The translations under genes were made by a program, and so were the position numbers. The notes below the pieces were generated by a model, which did not search any database, was not told the DNA's origin, and saw only the letters and a list, made by a program, of their open reading frames with translations. 64,000 nucleotides of DNA from an uncultured Roseobacter sp. GTDB lineage: Bacteria > Pseudomonadota > Alphaproteobacteria > Rhodobacterales > Rhodobacteraceae. The stretch covers positions 643,001 through 707,000 of the forward strand of contig NZ_CANMNK010000001.1 in assembly GCF_947499265.1 (NCBI RefSeq), in the 5' to 3' direction. The first letter of the stretch is position 1. The number at the start of each line of letters is the position of its first letter. Shown here in pieces: positions 51,839 through 62,593 of the stretch.

Positions 51839-52756
51839 TCAAATTACTTTGCTGGAACGAAGTTTTCTGAGGTCTTCACTTAACATGTCGATGAAGCGGC
51901 GGACCCGCGGCTCGAGCAGACGCTTGTGGGGGTAGAGCGCAAGGATCGGGACCTGCCCATGGTTGAGCCGGGGGAGAACCCGTTCCAGGCGGCCCTCGTC
52001 AATGTCGGCGCCGACCAGAAGTTGCGGCAACAGGGCGATGCCGAGCCCTTCCAAAGCGGTTGCGCGCAAAGCTTCGGCGCTGTCGAGCCGCAGGCGGACC
52101 TGACCCTGGGCGCGGACCCAAGTACCGTCTTCCTCTTGCAGATGCCAGCCCTGCCGTTCGCTGCGGCTTGCGAACTGGAGCAGATCGTGGCGCGTGAGCT
52201 GTTCGATGTTCAGGGGTCTGTCGCGCCGCTCAAAATACGCCGGGGCTGCACACAACACCGCTTCATTCCGCAGAAGTGTCCGCGCGATGAAACCCTGATC
52301 GGGTGGGGTCACGCCGACACGGATCGAAAGGTCGAAGCCCTTCTCGATGATGTTGTCAACGCGGTCTGACAGCGACAGCTCGATCTGTGTCTCAGGCCAG
52401 GTTTCCAGATATCGGCGCACGGTCGGCAGCAGTAACCTGCGTCCCAGGGCGTCTGGTGCAGTGATACGCAAGACGCCACGCGGGACGCCGCTGTCACTGG
52501 CGATACTGTCATCAGCAGCCTCGATTGCCTGACGAATGGCCTGCCCGTATTCGAAAAGGCGTTTTCCCTCCTGCGTCAGATCCAGAGCACGTGTGGTCCT
52601 GTTCAAAAGTCGCGCTCCATAGCCGTCCTCCAGCCGTGCGATGGCCTTCCCGGCGGTTGAGCGCGACAGCCCGAACATCTTGCCAGCAGCAACGAAGCTC
52701 CCGGTCTCAACGACTGAGAGAAACAACAGGATATCGTTCACCTTCGACCCGATCAT
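51839..52756 (-). CDS. LysR-family transcriptional regulator
   Basis: This 305-residue regulator has an N-terminal winged helix (DILLFLSVVETGSFVAAGKMFGLSRSTAGKAIARLEDGYGARLLNRTTRALDLTQEG) and a CrgA/DsdC-like effector domain (GVLRITAPDALGRRLLLPTVRRYLETWPETQIEL, then LRATALEGLGIALLPQLLVG). Several ATGs are possible (52771, 52762, 52756), none with a strong ribosome site; the frame further upstream enters the divergent RidA gene and is not used. It probably controls the divergent RidA and exported hydrolase genes. Confidence 0.88.
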   Translation of the reverse strand: MIGSKVNDILLFLSVVETGSFVAAGKMFGLSRSTAGKAIARLEDGYGARLLNRTTRALDLTQEGKRLFEYGQAIRQAIEAADDSIASDSGVPRGVLRITAPDALGRRLLLPTVRRYLETWPETQIELSLSDRVDNIIEKGFDLSIRVGVTPPDQGFIARTLLRNEAVLCAAPAYFERRDRPLNIEQLTRHDLLQFASRSERQGWHLQEEDGTWVRAQGQVRLRLDSAEALRATALEGLGIALLPQLLVGADIDEGRLERVLPRLNHGQVPILALYPHKRLLEPRVRRFIDMLSEDLRKLRSSKVI

Positions 52757-52854
52757 GTGCATTTGTAGCATGTAGATCGAGACTGCAGCGAATATAATTC
52801 GCCATCTGATGCGTCTAAGTCTTTCGGCGTGACAGTCAATAAAAGGAGAAAGAC

Positions 52855-53262
52855 ATGTCCGCTTCAATTGATCGAATGAACCCTCCAGCTCTGCCGGATG
52901 CCGGCAAGGTCGGTTATGCGCAAATCTCGATTGCGCACCCGGGCCCGTTGGCTTTTGTGTCCGGCCAGGTGGCATGGCGCCCCGATGGCGCCGCCGCACC
53001 CGGATCGCTGGCCGAACAGACCGCGATTGTGGTCATGAACCTGCAAGGCGCCCTCGATGCGCTTCAGGCGTCGACAGATGACATCGTTCAGATGCGCATC
53101 TACATGACCGATCTGCGGCCTGAGACGCAGGAGATCGCCATGGCCAAACTCATGCGCTTCCTCGATGGCGCGCAGCCGAGCCTCACCGGCATCGGCGTGG
53201 CCGCCCTCGCGGGCCCGGACCTTCAGATCGAGGTGGAAATGGTGGTGCAAGTCGCCGCCTGA
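52855..53262 (+). CDS. RidA/YjgF-family protein
   Basis: This 135-residue protein of the RidA superfamily typically hydrolyses reactive enamine/imine intermediates. The pattern FVSGQVAWRPDGA, QTAIVVMNLQGALDALQASTDDIVQMRIYMTDL and a terminal DLQIEVEMVVQV is clear. The Arg that binds the carboxylate in true RidA (usually in the RxxV strand) is represented by MRIYM, but the terminal Glu region is altered, so it may belong to an imine-deaminase-negative subgroup. AAAAGGAG precedes the ATG. It is 24 bases ahead of the hydrolase gene. Confidence 0.88.
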   Translation: MSASIDRMNPPALPDAGKVGYAQISIAHPGPLAFVSGQVAWRPDGAAAPGSLAEQTAIVVMNLQGALDALQASTDDIVQMRIYMTDLRPETQEIAMAKLMRFLDGAQPSLTGIGVAALAGPDLQIEVEMVVQVAA

Positions 53263-53286
53263 TGAAAACCAAGGAAACGCACACCC

Positions 53287-54246
53287 ATGATCCCCTACCA
53301 ACCCGGGCCGAACCGGCGCGCGGTATTGCTGGCGGCTGCAGCCACTTCCGCCGTTGCCCTGTTGCCGCGCGTCGCGTCCGCCCAAGCACAATCCGAATTC
53401 AAAGGACCAAAAGAAATGTCTACTTTCACAACTTCAGACGGGACCGAGATCTTTTATAAAGACTGGGGCCCAAAAAACGCACAACCCATCGTGTTCCATC
53501 ACGGCTGGCCGCTGTCCGGCGATGACTGGGACAACCAGATGCTCTTCTTCGCCTCCAAGGGCTTTCGCGTCATCGCTCATGATCGTCGCGGGCATGGTCG
53601 TTCTGAACAGACCGACGTTGGTCATAACATGAACACCTACGCCGCGGATGTTGCTGAACTGGTCGAAGAACTGGATCTGACAAATGCGGTCCATATCGGC
53701 CACTCCACGGGTGGCGGCGAAGCGGCACGCTATGTCGCGCGCGCTGAACCCGGACGGGTTGCCAAGGCAGCATTACTTGCGGCAATTCCACCCCTGATGG
53801 TGCAGACGGATGCAAACCCCGATGGCATTCCGATGGAGGTTTTCGACGGGTTCCGTTCCGCCTTGGCGGCCAATCGGGCGCAGTTCTATCTTGATGTCCC
53901 CTCTGGCCCCTTCTTTGGTTTCAACCGCGAGGGTGCCGAGATCAGCCAAGGTCAGATCCGGAATTGGTGGCGGCAAGGCATGATGGGCAGCGCATCGGCG
54001 CACTACCAGTGTATCAAGGTCTTTTCAGAGACCGATCAGACCGAAGACCTCAAGGCCATTGATGTCCCCGTGCTCATCATGCATGGCGCTGACGACCAGG
54101 TGGTGCCGATTGCCAACTCGGCGGAGAAAGCAGTGAAACTTCTCAAGAACGGGACTCTGAAAGTCTACGAGGGCCTCTCCCACGGTTTCTTCGCGACGCA
54201 TCCCGATCTCGTGAATGCCGATCTTCTGGCGTTCATCGATGCGTGA
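53287..54246 (+). CDS. Tat-exported alpha/beta hydrolase (non-haem haloperoxidase/arylesterase type)
   Basis: This 319-residue hydrolase has a twin-arginine leader ([25 protein letters not shown]) fused ahead of [18 protein letters not shown], where cytoplasmic relatives begin. The catalytic triad lies in [12 protein letters not shown] (Ser), HGADDQVVP (Asp) and [10 protein letters not shown] (His). The oxyanion motif is [15 protein letters not shown]. Family members are esterases or cofactor-free haloperoxidases. Export of this normally cytosolic enzyme recurs elsewhere in the region. It is co-oriented with RidA and divergent from the LysR gene. Confidence 0.9.
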   Translation: MIPYQPGPNRRAVLLAAAATSAVALLPRVASAQAQSEFKGPKEMSTFTTSDGTEIFYKDWGPKNAQPIVFHHGWPLSGDDWDNQMLFFASKGFRVIAHDRRGHGRSEQTDVGHNMNTYAADVAELVEELDLTNAVHIGHSTGGGEAARYVARAEPGRVAKAALLAAIPPLMVQTDANPDGIPMEVFDGFRSALAANRAQFYLDVPSGPFFGFNREGAEISQGQIRNWWRQGMMGSASAHYQCIKVFSETDQTEDLKAIDVPVLIMHGADDQVVPIANSAEKAVKLLKNGTLKVYEGLSHGFFATHPDLVNADLLAFIDA

Positions 54247-54620
54247 TGAATACACGCGACGGGGGTCAGCAGGCCGCCGTCGCTATCAAGACTCCCTTGG
54301 CTGCCTGTCATCCGGACCGGCTAGCACCTTCTTCTGAAAGGCTGCAAATTCGTCGCGCGGTCGCTCTATGAGGTCGGCAACACTTTGACCGGCCAGGGGG
54401 TCCAAGAACGGGTCCCGCGCCGTATCAAGCGCGCCTTAACAGAACTCAATTTAGAAGGGTATATCTCGGCGTAAGAGGGCACGCGCTATTGCGGTTGCCG
54501 ATCAGCGGTATTTGACTGAAACGAGGATGGCTTCCAGAGCATCCCTTGACACATCAAGAGACACCCTGCGACGCTTCTGATCGAAGATCGTCAATTGTCC
54601 AAATGATGGAACCATTCTCT
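54247..54620. other. Gene-free stretch with a start-less minus-strand frame
   Basis: No gene is supported here. On the minus strand, 54435-54286 is an open frame without a start codon that reads LDTARDPFLDPLAGQSVADL and ends EFAAFQKKVLAGPDDRQPRES, protein-like enough to be the tail of a lost gene. The remaining bases contain only the leader of the following small secreted protein. Confidence 0.3.
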
Positions 54621-55100
54621 ATGCGATTTCTCCTTTTTCTTCCCCTTGTCAGCCTATTCCCACTCTCGGCTTTTGCTGATGAAATCGTGCCTCAAGACGG
54701 TGCTTGGACAACACAGATGACAGAGGTGACACTCACCGAAGCCTGTCCCGCCGAGACCACGGCGGCGGTGCTGCCTCAGTTTGAGCAAAGCCTGGAGCAG
54801 CCAAGTACAAGAGAGGTTGAGTTCGGCGATCGTTTTGACCCCAATCTTCTGGAAGAGGGAGAGAGGCCGTACGGCTGGGCTCAGACGGGCGACAACACCT
54901 GGGAAGGTGCGATGTTGAGCGATGGTGATCAGAAAATAGGCATCGCGACCCTCACAGTTCAGAGCGATGCACTGATTTCTGTCCTGGGTGAAGTTGAGTT
55001 GGCCCCGATGCTGAATCCCGCGGAAGATCCCGATTTCACCGCCATGTTTCCGCCTGGCTGCTCAGCCCAGATGACTTTTCAAATAAACCATGACGGTTAG
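54621..55100 (+). CDS. Hypothetical secreted protein
   Basis: This 159-residue protein has a strong signal peptide (MRFLLFLPLVSLFPLSAFAD). The acidic mature part has two Cys (EACPAETTAAVLPQFEQ and FPPGCSAQMTF) that could pair, and a single IGIATLTVQSDALISVLGEVEL core. No family is recognised. The start at 54621 is chosen because the signal peptide begins there; the frame from 54546 only adds an unlikely leader. It stands alone. Confidence 0.6.
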   Translation: MRFLLFLPLVSLFPLSAFADEIVPQDGAWTTQMTEVTLTEACPAETTAAVLPQFEQSLEQPSTREVEFGDRFDPNLLEEGERPYGWAQTGDNTWEGAMLSDGDQKIGIATLTVQSDALISVLGEVELAPMLNPAEDPDFTAMFPPGCSAQMTFQINHDG

Positions 55101-55317
55101 CCAATTTCTTGTTGGTCACGGTGATTAGAGCAAGCACGCAAATCTCGCGCGTCTCTTTGTTCGATCAGTTTCGGCGGTGTCACCGCCTGCCAATAGCGCG
55201 ACCGTCAGGTAGGGGTCAGAGAACATTTGCGATACCCTGTGCATCCTGCCGTAAATGGTCAATTTCTTGAGGCGTTCCGCTGTTACTGTTTCATTTGCAA
55301 CTAAAAGAGGAGCCAAA

Positions 55318-55641
55318 ATGAAGTTCAAATTTCCTGTCTTAGCAGTGGTCTTTTGTCTTTTCGCCTCCAGCGCATTGGCAGAAATGATTGTAATCAATGG
55401 CAGATATATCGTCCCAAAAGACTCAATTCGCGGGTATTTCTACCGCCAAAGCGATCAACAGACAGTATTTGATATCCGTTGGAGCGATTGGTCTACGCAG
55501 TACAGGTGCCAAGATCTATACGACAGGACCAGAGTTCAGGCAGCATCCCTCAATTTCGTTCTCCAGATAAGCGAGGCCAGCGCGCTGGACTTCGAAGACT
55601 TTCTGGACAGCGAAGGTTTTGTAGAGTGCTCAAAATTCTAA
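55318..55641 (+). CDS. Hypothetical small secreted protein
   Basis: This 107-residue protein has a signal peptide (KFKFPVLAVVFCLFASSALA) and a mature part with two Cys (TQYRCQDLYDR and EGFVECSKF) likely to form a disulfide. The segment IVINGRYIVPKDSIRGYFYR is beta-rich. No family is recognised. AGAGGAG lies seven bases before the ATG at 55318, which fixes the start. Base composition is clearly lower in GC than the neighbours, suggesting recent acquisition. Confidence 0.6.
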   Translation: MKFKFPVLAVVFCLFASSALAEMIVINGRYIVPKDSIRGYFYRQSDQQTVFDIRWSDWSTQYRCQDLYDRTRVQAASLNFVLQISEASALDFEDFLDSEGFVECSKF

Positions 55642-56011
55642 AGCGCGGCGATGCCTGGCGAAGCAGTTATGATATCGAAATAGCCATGTATTGATCTTCC
55701 CATCAGGATATTCGCGAGCAATCATAGAAAGTCGAATGGTCTGCGTCGTCGTCCTTCATGAAATAAATTGCTGCGCGCTGAACGAGCGCTTGGTCTAGGG
55801 ATGGGGCGAGATTTTTTGTGACGTGAACGGCGGTTTTAGGCCGTGAACTACCCGGGATTTTCGGGAAACTGGGCCAAATGCTGCATGACCTTATGGCAGC
55901 CTCGGGCCCACAACAGACCTGCATTGCACCGTGGGTCCAACGTGTCTTGGCAGTGCATTACAGCGGGTTTTTATGATAAAGCAAATCTCACGGAAAACGG
56001 AGATGGCATCG
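55642..56011. other. Gene-free stretch
   Basis: These 370 bases contain short frames on both strands without ribosome sites or protein-like composition. I see no repeat, hairpin or RNA gene here. The right end carries the leader of the methyltransferase gene. Confidence 0.4.
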
Positions 56012-56782
56012 ATGACGCGCGATTACCTTTCGATCAACAAAGATATCTGGAATGCCGATGCCACCAATTGGGTGGAATTTGCCAAAAGTCGTTGGAGCCT
56101 TGAAGTACCGGCATGGGGCAATTGGGGCAACTCCGATGCGGGTTTGCAACTGCTGCCCATGGACATGACAGATATGGATGCAATCGAACTCGGATGTGGC
56201 ACGGGATACGTTGCGGGTTGGATGAACCGACGAGGTGCGCGCGTCACGGCGATCGACCTCTCCACCGAGCAATTGAGCACAGCGCGGCAAATGTCGGAAA
56301 AACACGGCGCAGATATCACTTTCATCAAGGGGAACGCCGAAAAAACTGGCCTTCCGGATGCGTCCTTCGACTTCGCGATCTCGGAATATGGCGCATCGAT
56401 CTGGTGTCCACCTGACAAATGGCTTCGGGAGGCATGGCGATTGTTGCGCCCGGGTGGGCGGTTGGTTTTCCTAGGAAACCATCCGCTATCGCTGATCTGC
56501 TCACCCCTTGATGGCGCGCCTGCCGACCGGACGCTGCATCGACCTTACCGAGAGATGTGGGGGGCGGATTGGACAGAGGTCGAATACGAGCCAACCGGTG
56601 TATGCTTCAATCTGACGATTTCGTCTTGGATCGACCTTTTCACGGACATCGGTTTTGCCGTCTCGAAGTATCAGGAGCTTTACGCTCCCGAAAGCGCGAT
56701 GGGCACACGTGCAGCGATCCCGGCAGACTGGGCAAAGAGCTACCCTGTGGAACAAGTCTGGCATTTACTGAAGCATGAATGA
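56012..56782 (+). CDS. Class I SAM-dependent methyltransferase
   Basis: This 256-residue methyltransferase has an opening INKDIWNADATNWVEFAKSRWS, motif I AIELGCGTGYVAGWMNRRGARV, motif II TAIDLSTEQLSTARQM, and the motif IV region DASFDFAISEYGASIWCPP, followed by LLRPGGRLVFLGNHPLSLIC. It belongs to the UbiE/Methyltransf_11 group, whose substrates range from quinones to small natural products; none is suggested by neighbours. The start at 56012 has GGAG eight bases upstream; ATGs at 56003 and further upstream are less suitable. Confidence 0.85.
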   Translation: MTRDYLSINKDIWNADATNWVEFAKSRWSLEVPAWGNWGNSDAGLQLLPMDMTDMDAIELGCGTGYVAGWMNRRGARVTAIDLSTEQLSTARQMSEKHGADITFIKGNAEKTGLPDASFDFAISEYGASIWCPPDKWLREAWRLLRPGGRLVFLGNHPLSLICSPLDGAPADRTLHRPYREMWGADWTEVEYEPTGVCFNLTISSWIDLFTDIGFAVSKYQELYAPESAMGTRAAIPADWAKSYPVEQVWHLLKHE

Positions 56783-57369
56783 CCGTTTGGTCACGCTATG
56801 GGCGTGCCAAAGCAATGCAGGGATATTTGTCAACGTCGCGATAAGCCGTAGCCGAGAACAAGAGAAAAATAACAAGCCGCAACAGTTTTCCGCGTGAGGA
56901 GGTTGGGAGGACAACTGGCCTAGACTGTGATCCACGTGTTTTACCCGGTCTGTGTTGACACCAATTTGCACGGGCGTCGCCGCGTAGTTTAGATCACTCA
57001 GGTGGCTGGAATGCTGGGCACATCTTTGCCTGCGCCTTTGTCACGACCACACCGATACCACGACTTGTAAAGGAACGGGGTGGCAAACGATCAAGCGTCG
57101 TAACGTGTTCGGCGGCTATCGAGATATCAATGGCTGCATCGGCGATCATTACGGCAGTCGGAGTGGTGTGGAAACGGTATTGATTGCGAGACAGCACTCA
57201 AAGTGACGTCGGCGCTCAAAAGGACACGGCGAGGTGGGTCAGATGAGTTTGTCGTGGAATTACTCTATGAAATCTAAAGTTGTGCTCAGGTGTTACGGCT
57301 AAATGAGAACGGCTGATGTCAAAGTGGCATGACCCCGACATCAGCGAAGTTCTTTGTTCCCCTGGTGTT
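56783..57369. other. Gene-free stretch
   Basis: These 587 bases lack a supportable gene. A minus-strand frame (57197-56994) reads TAVMIADAAIDISIAAEHV and could be a fragment of a lost protein, but it has no ribosome site and no recognisable family. No long hairpin or tandem repeat was noticed. Confidence 0.4.
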
Positions 57370-58515
<1,146 letters not shown>

Positions 58516-58669
58516 GGGGTAACTCCTTGTGTTTATTGATAGGGTCTGGGTACTTTTCCGAACGGTCAGGCTTAGGCGGTGAACCGAGCTTTCGCATCAG
58601 TGGCGACCTTGATGGCCCCGACCATGCCGAGGCCCCCTGGTTTCCCAGAGAGGGGCCGGACATGAACGT

Positions 58670-59188
58670 CTACGAGAGTGGGGTTTCTGGTGCAGTTTCA
58701 GAAAGCAGATCCGTCAGGGCACCGTTTTCCCATGCCGGCACTGTTTCAAGGGCCGTGACCTGCCACCCCTCTTCGGTCAGTTTCAGGACATAGTTGAGCC
58801 GACCGGTCTGCTCCCAACGCATGGAATTCAGATGGTAGGTCGCGTGATAGCGGGCCGTGACGCGCGCGATCAGGGAAGAGGATGCCAGCACTTCGATGTC
58901 GGTAACGGCGTGATGGGTTTCATCAAACTTTGGCAAAAGCGCGGCCCAGGTTGCGATCAAAGTCTGTTCTTCGACCCGGGCACCGGATTGAGTGGCGAGA
59001 GACAGTTGGTTCAGAATGATGTGGTCCGTGAATTTCAGGTTCAGCCTGTCCCAGGCGTGATCATCGGCGGCTTTTGCGATACCTTCCAGCAGGGTTGTGA
59101 TCTCGGTTTCCAAGGTCGTTTCGGCTTGAGCGATCGCTGAGGTTGAAACCATCAAGATCGCAGCGGTTGCGATAGCTGCCATTTTCAT
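58670..59188 (-). CDS. Secreted SnoaL/NTF2-like protein
   Basis: This 172-residue protein has a signal peptide (KMAAIATAAILMVSTSAIAQAE) and an NTF2-like domain: ITTLLEGIAKAADDHAWDRLNLKFTDHIILNQ, EEQTLIATWAALLPKFDETHHAVTDIEV, RVTARYHATYHLNSMRWEQTGRLNYVLKLTEEG. This is the nuclear-transport-factor-2-like group of unknown catalytic role. AGGAGAATGACC precedes the ATG. It ends 154 bases before the aldo/keto reductase start on the same strand, so the two may be co-transcribed. Confidence 0.82.
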   Translation of the reverse strand: MKMAAIATAAILMVSTSAIAQAETTLETEITTLLEGIAKAADDHAWDRLNLKFTDHIILNQLSLATQSGARVEEQTLIATWAALLPKFDETHHAVTDIEVLASSSLIARVTARYHATYHLNSMRWEQTGRLNYVLKLTEEGWQVTALETVPAWENGALTDLLSETAPETPLS

Positions 59189-59446
59189 TGGTCATTCTCC
59201 TGTCAAATCCGTCGAGCGTCTTGCCCGATGACACAGAAGATACGGTGGCGGGGACCCAATGAATTGAAGAGACTGCCAGAGTTTTTGAATATTCTTGCTC
59301 TGGAATGGATGGGCGTCAGAAGCGCCAATGGCCCAAATTAGAGTTCCGCGCGGTTAATCGGCGCGCGCCCTTGGTCTGGTCAATCCGCTGCGAGAAGCGG
59401 TTTGCTGCGCTATCGAAAGATTTTGTCCGTTGCGTTGGAAAACGGT

Positions 59447-60346
59447 TTAGTTTGGCGCGGCAGGCTGACGTGTCGAGCGGTGCGCAGACGGTGTTTGACC
59501 GGTCAGTTGCTTGAAGGTGCGCGTAAAATGCGCTTGATCCGCAAAGCCGCAGTCAAGCGCGATCTCTCCCAGGGAGAGCGTCTGATCTTCCATGCGGCGC
59601 ATGGCTTGCTCGACGCGATATGACAGGACGAACTGCATGGGCGACTTACCCATCACTTCTTTGAACACCCGGCTGAAATGCGACGTCGACATGCCAACTT
59701 CTGATGCAAGGTCATCAAGCACGACCGTGCGGTCGATGTTTGTGCGCACGTACCCAAGCACCCTTTGATAATGCGCGGACGTAAAGCGTGAGGACAGGGC
59801 TATTTCTTCTGGTCGACGCTGACCGTATTTCTGCAAGAGTTTGACCAGAAAGACGCGGGCCATCGCTTCGAACATGACGGCGGAGGACATGTCGTTCGCT
59901 GCGATGCTGTCGCGGAGCATCACACCCGCAGCACATAGATCCGCATCCGAGAACTGTGGGAGATCCTCGAATTGCTTGTCAGAAAGCAGCATCCCCAACT
60001 CACGTTCGGCAAAGTGCTGGACGGCCACGGGTTCCAATGTGACGACGATGACATCCGATTGTTCAAACCAGCGCCAGCCCGACCGGACCCCCGCAGGTGT
60101 AAAGATGATCTCATCTTTGCGGAACTGGAAATCCCGTATTACGCCGTTGCGACGGTTCTGCACTCGATGAGGTTCTTCCTTGAGATTGAGCAAAAGATGA
60201 TGCTCTGAGAAAATATCTTCTGGCATTGAATCAGGCGGGGCCTGAAAATACTGCACCGACATCAGACGCGCCGCGGAGACATGCTCGATCCCTTCGCTAT
60301 CGATCAGCGGTAGCGATGGATAGATTTCTCTGTAGCGCCGCGGCAT
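59447..60346 (-). CDS. AraC-family transcriptional regulator
   Basis: This 299-residue regulator has an N-terminal cupin-like ligand domain (HHLLLNLKEEPHRV, FRKDEIIFTPAGVRSGWRW) and C-terminal AraC helices (VLDDLASEVGMSTSHFSRVFKEVMGKSPMQFVLSYRVEQAMRRMEDQTLSLGEIALDCGFADQAHFTRTFKQLTG). The start at 60346 has GGAGAGG upstream, and the frame from 60421 is judged too long. It lies upstream of the SnoaL and aldo/keto reductase genes on the same strand, which are its most likely targets. Confidence 0.88.
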   Translation of the reverse strand: MPRRYREIYPSLPLIDSEGIEHVSAARLMSVQYFQAPPDSMPEDIFSEHHLLLNLKEEPHRVQNRRNGVIRDFQFRKDEIIFTPAGVRSGWRWFEQSDVIVVTLEPVAVQHFAERELGMLLSDKQFEDLPQFSDADLCAAGVMLRDSIAANDMSSAVMFEAMARVFLVKLLQKYGQRRPEEIALSSRFTSAHYQRVLGYVRTNIDRTVVLDDLASEVGMSTSHFSRVFKEVMGKSPMQFVLSYRVEQAMRRMEDQTLSLGEIALDCGFADQAHFTRTFKQLTGQTPSAHRSTRQPAAPN

Positions 60347-60595
60347 TCGAACCCCTCTCCTTGGCAATATCCCTTCAATACTAGCCTCTTCGGGCATCGC
60401 GGCTATGCAATATCCGATCATTTTTCGAGGAAATATCGATCATTCTTGGGATGTCTGACCGGCAGACGTGTGTTTGAAAATACCCTGCGTATAGGATGGT
60501 AGCGCAGCATGGGTCGTATCGCTGAAGCGATACACCGCGTTTGATACTGCCCAAGTGCCGTTATCAGAAACGATCCACGGCCCGTATGTCGGAGC

Positions 60596-61501
60596 CTATG
60601 CGCCTGGCTTTCGCGCGCAACGTTCCAAGTATATGAGGCGTAGCGCGTCCTCGAAAGCGCGTATCAACTCTGTTTTTCGCTCCGGGTTTGGGATGAAATA
60701 GCCAAATTCGATGTCCATGCGCGGCTCCCAATCGATCAGCCTGACCTCTTTTTCCAATTCGGGGTCCAGCGCGATTGGGTCAGCAAAGGTGAAGCCCAGA
60801 CCGCGTTGAACAAGCCGGTAAGCAGCCGAGCCGAGCGAGACCTCATGTGCAACGTCAAGCTTTGCACCAATCGTCGCCATTTCCTGATCCGCGATACGCC
60901 GAATGACCGTTGTTTCGTCCAGCGCGATGTAGGGAATCCCGGTCATATCGCCCGGCCGCAACACCGCGCGATCTGCCAACGGGTGGTCCTTGCGAATAGC
61001 AACCTTCAGAGGCGCCGCGCCAAGGCGGACCGGCGTCGGCTGGTCGATGGGCAACGGCAGTGCCGAGACGCCAATGTCATAGCGGTCGTTCATCATGCGC
61101 CGCCCCAGATCGCGGCGCAGGTGAATTTCCAGCTTGATCGGTTGGTCGGCAAATACGTCCCTGAGGCGTTCGATTGCGGGAACGATAAGGCCATTCACGA
61201 TCCGCGTTTGCGCGATGATCCGAAAGGGGTCTTGCGTGCCGGTCTGGATTTGCTGGACGAATTGCGGCAGGGCCTCGATCTGAGACAGGATGCGCAGCGC
61301 TTCGGGCAGGAAGCGTTCCGCCTCTGCTGTGGGGATCAGGCGACGCTTGTCGCGCCGGAAGAGCTCTATCGCGAATTCTTCTTCCAGCAGGTGCAGCAGT
61401 CGGCTGGCCGCGGATTGGCTGAGGTTCATGGCGTCGGACGCACGGGCCAGCGTGCCCTCTTGCATCACAAGGGTGAAAACCTTCAGGCTGCGCAAATTCA
61501 C
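60596..61501 (-). CDS. LysR-family transcriptional regulator
   Basis: This 301-residue regulator has a winged helix at residues 2-60 (LRSLKVFTLVMQEGTLARASDAMNLSQSAASRLLHLLEEEFAIELFRRDKRRLIPT) and an effector domain with DPFRIIAQTRIVNGLIVPAIERL and AYRLVQRGLGFTFADPIAL. It is divergent from tctC with a 124-base AT-rich gap, the usual position of the activator of tricarboxylate-transporter genes. The inducer would be the transported carboxylate, not identifiable here. Confidence 0.9.
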   Translation of the reverse strand: MNLRSLKVFTLVMQEGTLARASDAMNLSQSAASRLLHLLEEEFAIELFRRDKRRLIPTAEAERFLPEALRILSQIEALPQFVQQIQTGTQDPFRIIAQTRIVNGLIVPAIERLRDVFADQPIKLEIHLRRDLGRRMMNDRYDIGVSALPLPIDQPTPVRLGAAPLKVAIRKDHPLADRAVLRPGDMTGIPYIALDETTVIRRIADQEMATIGAKLDVAHEVSLGSAAYRLVQRGLGFTFADPIALDPELEKEVRLIDWEPRMDIEFGYFIPNPERKTELIRAFEDALRLIYLERCARKPGA

Positions 61502-61625
61502 TGTTCGAATTTCTCGATTTATAGTTCTGATAATTGCGTTTTTTATACATGATCGATTAGGCTACCGTCTAGCCTTGATTGCAGTGGCGCCGCCTGAACG
61601 CGTCAACGCCTAAAGGGAGGACATC

Positions 61626-62588
61626 ATGAAACGACGTGACTTCATCACCACCGGTCTAACCGCAACCGCAGTACTTACGGCGGGCCGGGGGCTGGCCGAA
61701 TGGGCACCGCGACGGCCGATCAATGCTATTCTGCCCTACTCGGCAGGCGGGGGCACGGATGCGCTTGCGCGGGCGGCGGCCGCCGCAGCTGACGGAATTC
61801 TGCCGGTGCCGCTTGTCGTCGTGAACAAGCCCGGATCATCGGGCATCACAGGGGCAACCGAGGCCGCAGCCGCGCGTCCCGACGGCAACACGGTCATGGT
61901 CACCTCTGCCGGGTCGTTCCTGCTGACATCCATGCTGCGCGAAACGGATGTGAACCCCTTCGATAGCTTCGACATCATTGCCCAGATCGGCAACCTGACA
62001 CCTGCGATCATCGTGCCCGCCAACAGCCCGTTCCAGTCGGTTCAGGACTTCGTTGATGCCGCCCGCGCAAACCCTGGCAGCCTGCGGTGGGCCCACAACG
62101 GGCGTGGCGGGTTTCATCAGGTGGCGGGCCAGAGCTTTCTGAACCGCAACGCGCTTGAGGCTCAGGACGTGCCGTTCAAAGGCGGCGGGCCGACCCGCGC
62201 CGCCGTGATCGGAGAGCAGGTCGATTTCGCCTTTGTCGGCATTCAGCAGGCCGCAGGATTCGAGAATGAGTTACGCGTGCTGGCGCTGGTGGCACCCGAG
62301 CGTGACCCGATCCGCGACGACGTGCCGACGCTGGAAGAGCTTGGTTTTGACTATGTCGCGGTGTCCTCGCCCATCGTGTTCTTTGCGCCCAAAGGCACCG
62401 ATCCAGAGATCATCCAAGGCATGGAGGCGGCATTGCAACAGATCACAGAGACGCAGCAGTTCGCCGACCTCATGCGCGAGCGCGGCAATGTGCCGGCCTT
62501 TCTGAACGGCGCCGAGACCGAAGCCCGCCTGCGGCAGATGCAGGCAGACACGCGGCCCGTCATCGACGTGCTGAAAAGCCAGGGCTGA
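61626..62588 (+). CDS. tctC: Tripartite tricarboxylate transporter substrate-binding protein (Bug family)
   Basis: This 320-residue periplasmic receptor for carboxylates has an N-terminal twin-arginine-like leader (KRRDFITTGLTATAVLTAGRGLAE). The Bug pattern follows: NAILPYSAGGGTDALARAAAAAADG (ligand-carboxylate loop), VVNKPGSSGITGATEAAAARPDG, then AHNGRGGFHQVAGQSF and FKGGGPTRAAVIGEQVDFAFVG. GGGAGG precedes the ATG. It is the first gene of the tctCBA operon and lies five bases before tctB. Confidence 0.92.
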   Translation: MKRRDFITTGLTATAVLTAGRGLAEWAPRRPINAILPYSAGGGTDALARAAAAAADGILPVPLVVVNKPGSSGITGATEAAAARPDGNTVMVTSAGSFLLTSMLRETDVNPFDSFDIIAQIGNLTPAIIVPANSPFQSVQDFVDAARANPGSLRWAHNGRGGFHQVAGQSFLNRNALEAQDVPFKGGGPTRAAVIGEQVDFAFVGIQQAAGFENELRVLALVAPERDPIRDDVPTLEELGFDYVAVSSPIVFFAPKGTDPEIIQGMEAALQQITETQQFADLMRERGNVPAFLNGAETEARLRQMQADTRPVIDVLKSQG

Positions 62589-62593
62589 AACCA

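Noticed and set aside
51483..51935. 150-codon plus-strand frame
   Set aside because: It spans the end of the methyltransferase gene and antisense LysR sequence; Arg/Ser-rich and without family features.
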